From Ruminococcaceae bacterium OttesenSCG-928-A16 (GTDB lineage: Bacteria > Bacillota > Clostridia > Oscillospirales > Ruminococcaceae), in the NCBI GenBank assembly GCA_030267215.1, contig JAJDJP010000009.1, forward strand, positions 1 through 55,086: a stretch of 55,086 nucleotides of DNA, in the 5' to 3' direction. This document shows, piece after piece, positions 17,092 through 24,469 of the stretch; within the stretch, counting starts at the first letter, position 1, and the number at the start of each line of letters is the position of its first letter. The notes under the pieces are model-generated. The model was given only the letters and a program-made list of their open reading frames with translations. It was not told the DNA's origin and did no database searches. Both the position numbers and the translations under genes were made by a program.

Positions 17092-17829
17092 ATGATGCAC
17101 CCAACCTTTACCCGCCGCCTGCCGCTGGCAGGCGCCCCCAATACCCGAGATTTGGGCGGTTACCCCTGCCCGGGCGGTGTTACCCGCTGGGGGCAATTTT
17201 TGCGCTCGGCCACCACGTTTACCATGCAGCCAAAAGATATTGAAACCCTGCTTGCGTACGGTGTCAGCAATGCAATCGATCTTCGCAGCGAGCAGGAGCG
17301 CGTGGTTCATCCTTCGATGCTGGAGAGTGCCGAAGGTTTTACTTGCCACCATATTTCGATGCTGGACCAGATGAATTCGTCTCATTTTGAGGGGGATTTA
17401 CCCGGTTCGATGGCGGGGCTGTATATCTCTTTGCTGGACAATAACGCAGCGGGTTTTGCCGCCATTTTTTCGGTATTTGCAGGTGCCACGGGTGGCATGC
17501 TGTTTCACTGCACTGCTGGGAAAGACCGCACCGGGGTTACCGCTATGCTGTTGCTAAAGCTGGCCGGGGTAGAAGATGCTGATGTGATAGCGGATTATGC
17601 CGTAACCGACATTTACATGCGGGAAGCGGTGGTGCACCAAATTGGTAGCCTGCGGCGCAACCCCAACGCACCCCCCATGCCCGATTATGTATTTCGCAGC
17701 CTGCCCGAAAGCATGGAACGTGCTTTGCAACACCTTGCCAAAACCTATGGAACCGCTGAAAATTACTTGTTGCAGGCGGGTGTTACGGCAAAAGAAATTG
17801 CCGCTGTAAAAGCCAAGCTTGTGCAGTAA
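17092..17829 (+). CDS. Tyrosine/serine protein phosphatase-like protein
   Basis: 245 residues. The cysteine-phosphatase loop is complete: HCTAGKDRTG near residue 140 (Cys nucleophile, Arg anion-binding). It is preceded by the NTRDLGGY motif near residue 18 and LRSATTF, typical of the Y_phosphatase3 family. In bacteria these act on phosphotyrosine, phosphoinositides or other phosphoesters; the substrate here is unknown. ATG 17092 (next codon is also ATG) follows AAAGG. No signal peptide. It may be co-transcribed with nnrD, about 108 bp upstream. Confidence 0.9.
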   Translation: MMHPTFTRRLPLAGAPNTRDLGGYPCPGGVTRWGQFLRSATTFTMQPKDIETLLAYGVSNAIDLRSEQERVVHPSMLESAEGFTCHHISMLDQMNSSHFEGDLPGSMAGLYISLLDNNAAGFAAIFSVFAGATGGMLFHCTAGKDRTGVTAMLLLKLAGVEDADVIADYAVTDIYMREAVVHQIGSLRRNPNAPPMPDYVFRSLPESMERALQHLAKTYGTAENYLLQAGVTAKEIAAVKAKLVQ

Positions 17830-17847
17830 AAAAAGATATTATATAGC

Positions 17848-17887
17848 AAAACCATCGGCATTGAATGTGTGATGCCGATGGTTTTTT
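17848..17887 (+). terminator. Terminator after the phosphatase gene
   Basis: 14-bp stem (17848-17861 with 17872-17885) followed by T-rich sequence. Confidence 0.9.
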
Positions 17888-17953
17888 ATTTCCACTTAGG
17901 TGGGTTTAATCTCTTGCTTTGCAGCTTTTGCTATGGGGATTTTATTTGTGATT

Positions 17954-18727
17954 TTATAGCAGTTCTGCCAACTCGGTCATGTTTTGCCAGTAGCGTTTTG
18001 GTATGTGGGTTATGCGGCATTTGGGGTTGTAACGGGCCTCGATAGCAATGGTGTGGTAAAATTGCTTCCACAATTTTCGGTACTCGGTTTCGGTTTCGCT
18101 CACGTCCGGAAACTCAATTTCTTCGAGCGGTGCTAGGCGGGTTTGGCCGTTTTGGTAGATAAGGGCGGCCTTGTGTGTTTTGTCGTAAATCAAAAAATCC
18201 TCTTGCGAAAAGCGTGCCGTAAAATGCGAGGCTAAAAAGGGCAAAATAAAGTTTTTGGGGGTAATGGTTGCAGCCAAAACGCCGCCATAATCCGAAAAAC
18301 GAACAAACCCCAGCAGCAGGTGGCGCTCGCCTTGTAAATGTTGCTCTGCCTTTAGCACGGGGGCTACATCGGGGTGGCCTAGCATGTGTAATATTTTGCT
18401 GCCCTGCTGGTAGCCCAGCAATAAAAATTTTAGCAAAGCCAGTTCTTTTTCGGCAAGGCAGCTTAAAAACACGGTTTCAACCATCTCTAACGCAGCGGGG
18501 GATATTTTGGCCGGAATGGAAGCCCGCACTTTTTGGGCTTGTGCGCTGTCGGTTGTAATGCTGCGCTCCTCAAAAAGGGTGGGCTGGGTGTTTTCTGGTG
18601 TATAAATGGCAAGGGGTATTTGCCGGCTGTATACCGTGTGGTATACGCAGCACAAAAAGCCTTCAAAGCTGCCATCGTATAAAAAAACCACGTTGGCAGG
18701 CTGGGCTAAAGGTTGCTTGCCATGCAT
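17954..18727 (-). CDS. TIGR03915-type DNA metabolism partner protein
   Basis: 257 residues, beginning with the family's VVFLYDGSFEGFLCCVYHTVY near 13-33. Later come LHMLGHPDVAPVLKAEQHLQGE and FRKLWKQFYHTIAIEARYNPK-like sequences (here YRKLWKQFYHTIAIEARYN). The C-terminal part resembles DUF4130. The family is nearly always encoded next to a TIGR03916 radical SAM protein, as here, where the start overlaps the upstream stop by 22 bp. A DNA repair or base modification role is assumed in the literature but the reaction is not known to me. ATG 18727 follows GAGGAGG. Confidence 0.9.
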   Translation of the reverse strand: MHGKQPLAQPANVVFLYDGSFEGFLCCVYHTVYSRQIPLAIYTPENTQPTLFEERSITTDSAQAQKVRASIPAKISPAALEMVETVFLSCLAEKELALLKFLLLGYQQGSKILHMLGHPDVAPVLKAEQHLQGERHLLLGFVRFSDYGGVLAATITPKNFILPFLASHFTARFSQEDFLIYDKTHKAALIYQNGQTRLAPLEEIEFPDVSETETEYRKLWKQFYHTIAIEARYNPKCRITHIPKRYWQNMTELAELL

Positions 18728-20043
18728 AAAACTGCCTCCTCTGCCGCCTCGGTAGCATTTTTTACGTCCTGTGCCTGGGGCAGCGCCAACCCGCCCGGGC
18801 CTTGCGGGCCAAACAGGCTTAATTGCTCTACCCCGGCCGCGTACACTTTGGGGTCTATCAGCGCACGAATGGTTGTTTCTTTCCCCACTTTTGGCCCGGT
18901 GGGGTTATCTGCTGTAATAATAAAATATTGCGCGCGCTTTAACACCACACCAATGCGTTTTAGCTCTGCCATGCCAAGGCGGCCGGTGCGGCGTGCCGCC
19001 ACAATGCGCTGGGCGCTTTTGGGGCCAACACCGGGTACACGCAGCAGCTCTGCCTGGCTTGCACGGTTTACATCTACCGGAAACCGATGCATATTGTGAA
19101 TGGCCCAGTTGCATTTAGGGTCCAGGTAGGGGTTAAAGTTGGGGGTTTCTTCGCTTAAAATTTCATCGGCGTTAAAATGGTACTGCCGCATTAAAAAATC
19201 GGCTTGGTACAGGCGATGCTCGCGCAATAAGGGGGGCTTGGTATCTACCGAGGGCAGCAGCGTATCCTCTACCACCGGGATATAGGCCGAGTAAAAAACA
19301 CGCTTTAGCTCGTACCGGTTGTACAGGCCTTGCGCCAGGCGAATGATGTGGAAATCGGTTTCGGGGGTGGCGCCAATAATCATTTGGGTGGCCTGGCCTG
19401 CCACCGCAAACTTAGGGGTGTTGCGGTAAAGGGCAAGCTCTTGCTTGTTTTGTTGCAGGCCGCCCGCAATTAGCCCCATGGGCTTTAATATGGCCTGCCT
19501 TGTTTTGCTGGGGGCCAGCTGTTTTAGGCTGTCTTCGCTGGGCAGCTCTATGTTCACGCTTAGCCTATCGGCCAAAAGGCCCAACCGGTGCACCAGCTCT
19601 GGCGAAGAACCCGGAATGGTTTTGGCATGGATATAGCCCCAAAAGTTGTGCCGGTAGCGCAACAACTCCAGCACTTCAATCATGCGCTCCATGGTATAAT
19701 CGGGCGTTTGCAGCACCCCGCTAGATAAAAAAAGCCCCTCTATATAGTTGCGGCGGTAAAACTGAATGGTAAGTTCGGCCAGCTCCTCGGGGGTAAAGGT
19801 AGTGCGGGGTACCTCGCTGCTGCGGCGGTTTACACAATATTTGCAATCGTAAATACAGTCGTTGGTCATCAACACTTTTAACAGCGATACACAGCGCCCA
19901 TCGGCCGAGAAGGTGTGGCAGCAGCCGGGTGCCAGCGTGCTGCCAAGGCCCACACCCCCGGCGCGGTCTCCGCCAGAGGAAGTGCAAGCGGCGTCGTATT
20001 TGGCGCTGTCGGCCAAAATGGTTAGTTTTTGCATCATGTCCAT
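18706..20043 (-). CDS. TIGR03916-type radical SAM protein, putative DNA modification/repair
   Basis: 445 residues. The cluster motif is Cys63-x3-Cys67-x2-Cys70 in NDCIYDCKYCVNRRSS. The N-terminal YDAACTSSGG and the paired Cys41-Cys42 are also characteristic. A helix-hairpin-helix DNA-binding segment lies in RASQAELLRVPGVGPKSAQRIV near 345. The C-terminal ~60 residues are Ala/Gly-rich and variable. ATG 20043 follows AAGGAG. It forms an operon with the overlapping TIGR03915 partner downstream. Confidence 0.92.
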   Translation of the reverse strand: MDMMQKLTILADSAKYDAACTSSGGDRAGGVGLGSTLAPGCCHTFSADGRCVSLLKVLMTNDCIYDCKYCVNRRSSEVPRTTFTPEELAELTIQFYRRNYIEGLFLSSGVLQTPDYTMERMIEVLELLRYRHNFWGYIHAKTIPGSSPELVHRLGLLADRLSVNIELPSEDSLKQLAPSKTRQAILKPMGLIAGGLQQNKQELALYRNTPKFAVAGQATQMIIGATPETDFHIIRLAQGLYNRYELKRVFYSAYIPVVEDTLLPSVDTKPPLLREHRLYQADFLMRQYHFNADEILSEETPNFNPYLDPKCNWAIHNMHRFPVDVNRASQAELLRVPGVGPKSAQRIVAARRTGRLGMAELKRIGVVLKRAQYFIITADNPTGPKVGKETTIRALIDPKVYAAGVEQLSLFGPQGPGGLALPQAQDVKNATEAAEEAVLCMASNL

Positions 20044-20162
20044 GGGCTTGCTCCTTGGCTGATATTGGTAAAAAAAGAAGAGGAAATTAAAAAACGCCCG
20101 GTGTGGCGGGTTGCTTTTTTGCGTTTATATTGTGTGCTTATATTGAATGTTGGGCACACTTT

Positions 20163-20228
20163 AATAAGGCTTTATTGGCTAACGAACACCCCGTGGCGGT
20201 ATACCTCTTGTTTAAATAAAGCCTTATT
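20163..20228. other. Long hairpin with 14-bp perfect stem
   Basis: AATAAGGCTTTATT at 20163-20176 is the exact reverse complement of 20215-20228, enclosing 38 bases. It lies in the leader of the minus-strand radical SAM operon, or just downstream of the repressor gene. It could be an attenuator, a terminator read on the plus strand (a T-run follows) or a tiny inverted-repeat insertion. Confidence 0.55.
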
Positions 20229-20255
20229 TGTATTTTTTGCAATAAGTATAGTGCA

Positions 20256-20278
20256 TTGCTGAATTGACAATTCAGCAA
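20256..20278. promoter_or_regulatory. 23-bp perfect palindrome (operator-like)
   Basis: TTGCTGAATTG and its reverse complement flank a single A. It ends 12 bp from the stop of the XRE-S24 gene. On the minus strand it sits just ahead of a TATACT box (20250-20245 region), so it may control the radical SAM operon. The binding protein is unknown. Confidence 0.55.
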
Positions 20279-20290
20279 CTGAGTATAAAT

Positions 20291-20908
20291 TTACCAACGG
20301 GCTTTGGTTTCTACCACCTTGCCCGCTACATACAAGTTTTCCAGCTCTTCGCCTTTAATCACCACGGCATCGTAGCTGGGGTTAAAGGGTTGCAGCACAA
20401 TGGCGTTGCCACGGCGCAAAAACCGCTTTAGGGTGCCCTCGCCCTCGCCATAAACAACCACCCCAAGGTCGCCGTCATCTAAAGAGGGTTGCCGCCGTAC
20501 AAGGGCTAAATCGCCATCCTGTATGCGGGGCTCCATCGAATCTCCTTTTACCAAAAGGTAAAAATAATTTTCAGGGTCACGCACGGTGGCGGGCTCGGTT
20601 CCATAGTCTTCTTCAAAGGCAAGGGCGCCATACCCGGCACGCACGGTGCCTACAATGGGCACCTGCACCTGCATGGCAGGGTTGTATAGGGGCAGCTGGG
20701 TGGGTGGGGCTATGTCTTCGGTGCCCAGCAGCACATCGGCGCTAACGCCAAAGTATTGTGCCAAACGCAACAGCGTTTCAGAATCTGGCAGCGAGCGCCC
20801 GGTTTCCCACTTGCCAACGGCCTGCTGGGTAACCCCCATATGGGTGGCTAAATCGTTCTGTGTTACTTTTTTTTGCTTGCGCAGTTGTTTAATGCAGTCT
20901 CCCAGCAT
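20291..20908 (-). CDS. LexA-like repressor: XRE helix-turn-helix plus S24 peptidase
   Basis: 205 residues. The XRE helix-turn-helix covers about 5-60 (TQNDLATHMGVTQQAVGKWETG). The C-terminal S24 self-cleavage domain has Ser124 in KGDSMEPRI and Lys161 in GTLKRF. The likely cleavage bond is Ala91-Gly92 in VRAGYG. The design is that of phage CI/LexA/ImmA-independent repressors inactivated after DNA damage. ATG 20908 follows GGAGGG. Four ACAAC-N5-GTTGT-type sites lie in the divergent intergenic region and are its probable operators, giving autoregulation and control of the small membrane protein. Confidence 0.93.
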   Translation of the reverse strand: MLGDCIKQLRKQKKVTQNDLATHMGVTQQAVGKWETGRSLPDSETLLRLAQYFGVSADVLLGTEDIAPPTQLPLYNPAMQVQVPIVGTVRAGYGALAFEEDYGTEPATVRDPENYFYLLVKGDSMEPRIQDGDLALVRRQPSLDDGDLGVVVYGEGEGTLKRFLRRGNAIVLQPFNPSYDAVVIKGEELENLYVAGKVVETKARW

Positions 20909-20970
20909 TGTGTTCCCTCCTGCTTATAGAGTGCCATACATATTATAAATAGAGTTGATAAACACAGTAT

Positions 20971-20985
20971 ACAACCAAAAGTTGT
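20971..20985. promoter_or_regulatory. Operator O1 (ACAACCAAAAGTTGT)
   Basis: First of four related 15-bp inverted repeats between the divergent repressor and membrane-protein genes, centred at 20978. The arms ACAAC/GTTGT are perfect. Confidence 0.75.
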
Positions 20986-21000
20986 ATTTGTAAACCCCGT

Positions 21001-21015
21001 ACAACTAAAATTTGT
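21001..21015. promoter_or_regulatory. Operator O2 (ACAACTAAAATTTGT)
   Basis: Second site, centred at 21008 and 30 bp from O1. One arm differs at one base. Confidence 0.7.
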
Positions 21016-21023
21016 TTTTTCTC

Positions 21024-21052
21024 TTGACAACAACTGCAAGTTGTATTATACT
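21024..21052 (+). promoter_or_regulatory. Promoter of the small membrane protein (TTGACA-N17-TATACT)
   Basis: Consensus -35 TTGACA at 21024-21029, 17-bp spacer, TATACT at 21047-21052. Operator O3 fills the spacer, so repressor binding would block polymerase directly. Confidence 0.85.
21030..21044. promoter_or_regulatory. Operator O3 (ACAACTGCAAGTTGT)
   Basis: Perfect arms, centred at 21037, 29 bp from O2, lying between -35 and -10 of the plus-strand promoter. Confidence 0.8.
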
Positions 21053-21058
21053 ACAGTT

Positions 21059-21073
21059 ACAATCATTAGTTGT
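21059..21073. promoter_or_regulatory. Operator O4 (ACAATCATTAGTTGT)
   Basis: Centred at 21066, 29 bp from O3, one arm with a single change. It covers the predicted transcription start. Confidence 0.7.
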
Positions 21074-21111
21074 TAATTGTGGCGCAACCGCAATTTTAGG
21101 AGGAAACAAAC

Positions 21112-21414
21112 ATGCGTACACCTGTTACTCAATTTGGTTTAAAAATGGCGGTTGTAGCCGCATTTATAGCAACTGCTTTGCTGGGCAATGCCGTGCTGGC
21201 GGGGCATCTTTCGGTTATAGGCGGCCTTATGTTGCTGCCTGCTGCTATATTGTTAACCGGCCGCTTGGTGGTTTCTTCGTTGCAGCCGGTTAAAAAACAG
21301 CGCCGGGGTGCTGCCCGCCCGGCAATGCGCACTGTGCCGGCTGCCCCCAAACGTGCCGCCGCCTTGGTGGTTGTGCAGGGGCGCAAAGGCGGCAATACCC
21401 GGCCTGCTGCGTAA
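21112..21414 (+). CDS. Small two-helix membrane protein under XRE-S24 control
   Basis: 100 residues, not recognised. Two hydrophobic segments (about 10-30 and 34-56) are followed by a strongly basic, Ala/Pro-rich tail (KKQRRGAARPAMR and later RKGG). ATG follows AGGAGG. A consensus promoter overlapped by four repressor sites makes it a tightly repressed, probably DNA-damage-induced gene. By position it recalls small SOS-induced membrane proteins that pause cell division, but it lacks the LysM domain of YneA and no homology is seen. Confidence 0.8.
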   Translation: MRTPVTQFGLKMAVVAAFIATALLGNAVLAGHLSVIGGLMLLPAAILLTGRLVVSSLQPVKKQRRGAARPAMRTVPAAPKRAAALVVVQGRKGGNTRPAA

Positions 21415-21440
21415 TATATTTTATAAAAAAATACCTTTTA

Positions 21441-21473
21441 AAAAGAGCAAGCCCCTGGGCTTGTTCTTTTTTT
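21441..21473 (+). terminator. Terminator after the small membrane protein gene
   Basis: 14-bp stem (21441-21454 with 21457-21470, one G-U pair) continuing into a run of Ts. Confidence 0.9.
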
Positions 21474-21605
21474 ATAAGTAAGCTGCTTAAAAAGCAGAAA
21501 CTATTAAAATTGTATTGATTTTATTTGTGCTATATGGTAAAATATCTATGGTTGTTTAATTTTTAACAACCATAAATTTGTTCGATAATAAGGAGAGTTA
21601 CTTGT

Positions 21606-22043
21606 ATGAAAAAATTTCTTGCAATTGCTTTTTCGGCACTACTTGCCCTAAGCCTGGTTGCTTGCGGCGGCGGCAAAAAAGATGGCGTTTACACCGCGAA
21701 AGTAGACGCTAACTACGCAGCAGAGGCTGGACATGGCTGGACCGACCAACTGACCGTTACCTACAAAGATGGTAAAATTACCGAGGCTGTTTTCGATTCG
21801 ATTAATGCCGAGGGTACCATTAAAAGCCAAACCACTCCCGAAACCTATCCGATGGAGTTCCACCCCACCGAGTGGATTCCGCAACTGGGTGTAGGCATTG
21901 TAGCCGCCCAAACCGCAGATAAAGTAGAAGTTGTTGCGGGCGCTACCCATGCATCGGAAGCGGCAAAAGCCCTGCTGGCTGGCATTGAAAAAGATGGCAA
22001 ACCTGGCGAAACCATCATTGTAACAATTCCTGTTACTGCCTAA
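21606..22043 (+). CDS. FMN-binding domain lipoprotein
   Basis: 145 residues. A lipoprotein signal peptide ends in the lipobox LVAC (Cys about residue 20), so it is anchored outside the membrane. The remainder fits the FMN-binding domain of the RnfG/NqrC type: DGVYTAKVD, an internal TYKDGKITEAVFDSIN and the C-terminal VVAGATHASEAAKALL, where the Thr of the GAT motif is the usual flavin attachment site. Such proteins act in extracellular or membrane-linked electron transfer. No ApbE flavin transferase is visible nearby. ATG follows AAGGAG. Confidence 0.85.
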   Translation: MKKFLAIAFSALLALSLVACGGGKKDGVYTAKVDANYAAEAGHGWTDQLTVTYKDGKITEAVFDSINAEGTIKSQTTPETYPMEFHPTEWIPQLGVGIVAAQTADKVEVVAGATHASEAAKALLAGIEKDGKPGETIIVTIPVTA

Positions 22044-22057
22044 TAAAGTAACCTTAA

Positions 22058-22091
22058 AAAATCCCCTTCACATTTGTGAAGGGGATTTTGC
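22058..22091. terminator. Bidirectional terminator
   Basis: 15-bp perfect stem (22058-22072 with 22075-22089) between the convergent lipoprotein and MFS genes. Confidence 0.9.
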
Positions 22092-22142
22092 TGTATAAAA
22101 GCTGTTTTTTATAAAATGGAATATTCAAAGAAGGATTCCCGA

Positions 22143-23459
22143 TTAATCCATTGCGTCGAAGGCTTCTAGTTTGCTAGCCGGTGGCAGGGGCTTTGCGTCG
22201 CCGTGGCGCACCATTAGCATGGTAACAAAGGCAAGCCCTACAAACAGCGCCCCGTAGGGGAACAACCAGGCGTAGCCTGCGTACTGCAGCAGATACCCCG
22301 ACAGTATGGGGGTGAGAATTTGGGCCGACATGGAGGCGGTGTAGTAATACCCAGTAAATTTGCCCACATTGGCGCCACGCGCCATTTCTACCACCATGGG
22401 GTAGCTGTTAACGTTTATGGCGGCCCAAGCAATGCCGGCCGCTACAAACAACACATATAATAACGGGCTAAAGGTGCTAAAGGTGCTGCCCAGCCCAAAG
22501 GCAACGGCCAGCAGCACAACGCCGCCCATAATGCATTTTTTGCGGCCAATTTTGGTGGCAAGGTTGCCCACCGGTATGTAGCTAATGGTGGCGGCAGCGG
22601 TGGCAATCATCAATACCATGGCAGAATCGCCGGCGCCAAGGCCAAAGCGCTCTACACAATATTTGCTAAAGGCGGTGGTTACAGCGTTGTACCCCATAAA
22701 CCACAGGGCTACACTGGCCAGCAAAAAGCCCATCGAGCGTTTAACCGGTGCTTCCATGGGCAAAGAAACAAGCTGCCCTTTTTCGTTTACCTGCTCGGGT
22801 TCATCGGCAATACCCCAAGCTTTGGCGTCGGCCTGCATTTGTTCTACCAATTTTGGCTCTTTTACAAACAGCAACAATATAACGGTAGAACCCAGCATAA
22901 TAACCATACAAGCCAAAAATAAAGGGACATAGTTGGGCAAATATTCGGCTTGGCTGTTTTGTACTTTTGGTAAAAGTATGGGGGTAAGGCCTAAAATCAT
23001 CATGCCACCCACAGAGCCCATTAGGTTAATAACGGCGTTGGCCTTGCTGCGCAGCGGCTTTACGGTTACATCGGGCATTAGGGCCACGGCCGGGCTGCGG
23101 TAGGTTGCCATAAAAAACAGTGCCAGCCCCAAGCCCACAACAAATAGCGGCAGGCTGCGAATTTGGCTGGAAATTGGGATTAGCATCATTGCCAGTGCCG
23201 CCCCCATGCTGCCCACAACAATAAAAGGCATGCGCCGCCCAAGCCGGGTGTGGGTGCGGTCGCTTAAAGCGCCAAACAGTGGCAACATAAACAATGCCAA
23301 CACGTTATCGGCCGCCATTACCCAGCCCGAAACACCGTCTTCTATGCCAAACGAGTACTTTAATATCAGTGGTATAAGATGGTCGTACATCTGCCAAAAT
23401 GCGCAGATGGCCATAAACCCCAGCCCCACCAAAAACGTGCGCTTGTAGTTCAGTTTCAT
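22143..23459 (-). CDS. MFS transporter (SLC45/GPH-like sugar type)
   Basis: 438 residues with about 12 transmembrane helices. The first cytoplasmic loop has GALSDRTHTRLGRRMPFIVVG, close to the D-R-T-x-x-R-x-G-R-R-x-P pattern of MFS sugar transporters related to SLC45 and GPH carriers. The central loop (about 215-250) is hydrophilic. Substrate is not deducible; a sugar or glycoside with a cation is likely. ATG 23459 (MKLNYKRT) is preferred over an upstream in-frame start at 23531 because GGGAGG lies just before it. Confidence 0.88.
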   Translation of the reverse strand: MKLNYKRTFLVGLGFMAICAFWQMYDHLIPLILKYSFGIEDGVSGWVMAADNVLALFMLPLFGALSDRTHTRLGRRMPFIVVGSMGAALAMMLIPISSQIRSLPLFVVGLGLALFFMATYRSPAVALMPDVTVKPLRSKANAVINLMGSVGGMMILGLTPILLPKVQNSQAEYLPNYVPLFLACMVIMLGSTVILLLFVKEPKLVEQMQADAKAWGIADEPEQVNEKGQLVSLPMEAPVKRSMGFLLASVALWFMGYNAVTTAFSKYCVERFGLGAGDSAMVLMIATAAATISYIPVGNLATKIGRKKCIMGGVVLLAVAFGLGSTFSTFSPLLYVLFVAAGIAWAAINVNSYPMVVEMARGANVGKFTGYYYTASMSAQILTPILSGYLLQYAGYAWLFPYGALFVGLAFVTMLMVRHGDAKPLPPASKLEAFDAMD

Positions 23460-23689
23460 TCGCAAATTCCTCCCTTTTAGGGCTTGTGGTAACGCCTTTT
23501 GCAGCCTTGCTTTAAGCCCAGTATAGCACAAACACCCCTAAAACCATACCAGTAAAATTTAGAATATGGCGGGGCGTTTACCCTTGGGGCAGTTACTATT
23601 TTTAAAGCTACTTACAGCCAAGGCTTATTAAAAATGGAGGAGAGGGCTGTTGGCCCGCTCCTCCAAAAAAATTGGCAACTGTTTAAAGT

Positions 23690-23971
23690 TTATTTCTTTT
23701 TAGCAATCCGCTGTTTCATTAGCCCGCTGGCTTTAAAACCGGGTATGCTGGTGGGGGCAAGCTGGCTAGAAACTTTGGTTTTGGGGTTGGTGTATGCTTT
23801 GGTTTTGCGCTCGCGCATTTCAAAACGGCCAAAACCTGCAATGGTAACTTTATCTCCGGCCCTCAAGCTGTCCACAATATTGTCTACAATGCTATCCAGT
23901 ACCAGTTCTACCTGTGCGGCGCCAATACCAGTTTGGCGTGCCACCTTAATAATTATCTCCGATCTAGTCAT
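23690..23971 (-). CDS. hup: HU-family DNA-binding protein
   Basis: 93 residues. It has the typical N-terminal helices (MTRSEIIIKVARQTG), the hallmark GFGRFEMRERKTKAYTNP and the DNA-embracing arm with the PGFKASGLMKQRI ending. It bends and compacts DNA as a dimer. Single gene with AAGGAGG upstream of ATG 23971. A hairpin-like region follows the stop. Confidence 0.95.
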   Translation of the reverse strand: MTRSEIIIKVARQTGIGAAQVELVLDSIVDNIVDSLRAGDKVTIAGFGRFEMRERKTKAYTNPKTKVSSQLAPTSIPGFKASGLMKQRIAKKK

Positions 23972-24469
23972 TTTAAATAACCTCCTTCATTCATGATGTA
24001 AACGTAATGTTAAATGCGCTCCTTATACACACAACATTTTGTTTATCCTTCCCTACAAGCATATTATAAGGGGTAAACCAACGCAATGCAATAAAATTAA
24101 CTTAAATATACGTGTTACGAATAAATTGGCACTTTTTTTAACATATTTGACGTTTTAATGGCTTTAATTTTACCCATTTTAAGGGTTTTATGAGCGGGGG
24201 CAGTCAAAAAAAGGCTGGTAAATGTTGCAAAAATAGAGAGTTAGCCCCTTGTTTTTAACAAGGGCAGCAATGCACCAATAACCAACAGTAAAAGAGACGT
24301 ATAATTTTATATTATGTATAAAGTAAATGGCTTTTTCTGTATTTCGGTGCTATACTAAAACAAATATTAGCATGCATAAGGCATATTTTGCTGTGCAGCA
24401 AACACATACAAACGCTATTCACTTTAGCGCCTTATAATCTGGGCTTTATTTAGAAAGGGGAGCGCCTTT
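23972..24469. other. AT-rich spacer between hup and metA
   Basis: No gene seen. It holds the hup upstream region, a perfect hairpin with 8-bp stem at 24246-24264, and an extended -10 (TGC-TATACT, 24351-24356) that may drive metA with a ~110-nt leader. I looked for S-box, T-box and SAM riboswitch patterns in the leader and found none. Confidence 0.45.

Noticed and set aside
20971-21414. Prophage immunity region
   Set aside because: The repressor-operator layout is phage-like, but no integrase, attachment site or phage structural gene is visible on either side.
24357-24469. Possible SAM or T-box riboswitch ahead of metA
   Set aside because: None of the conserved words of S-box, SAM-II or T-box leaders is present.
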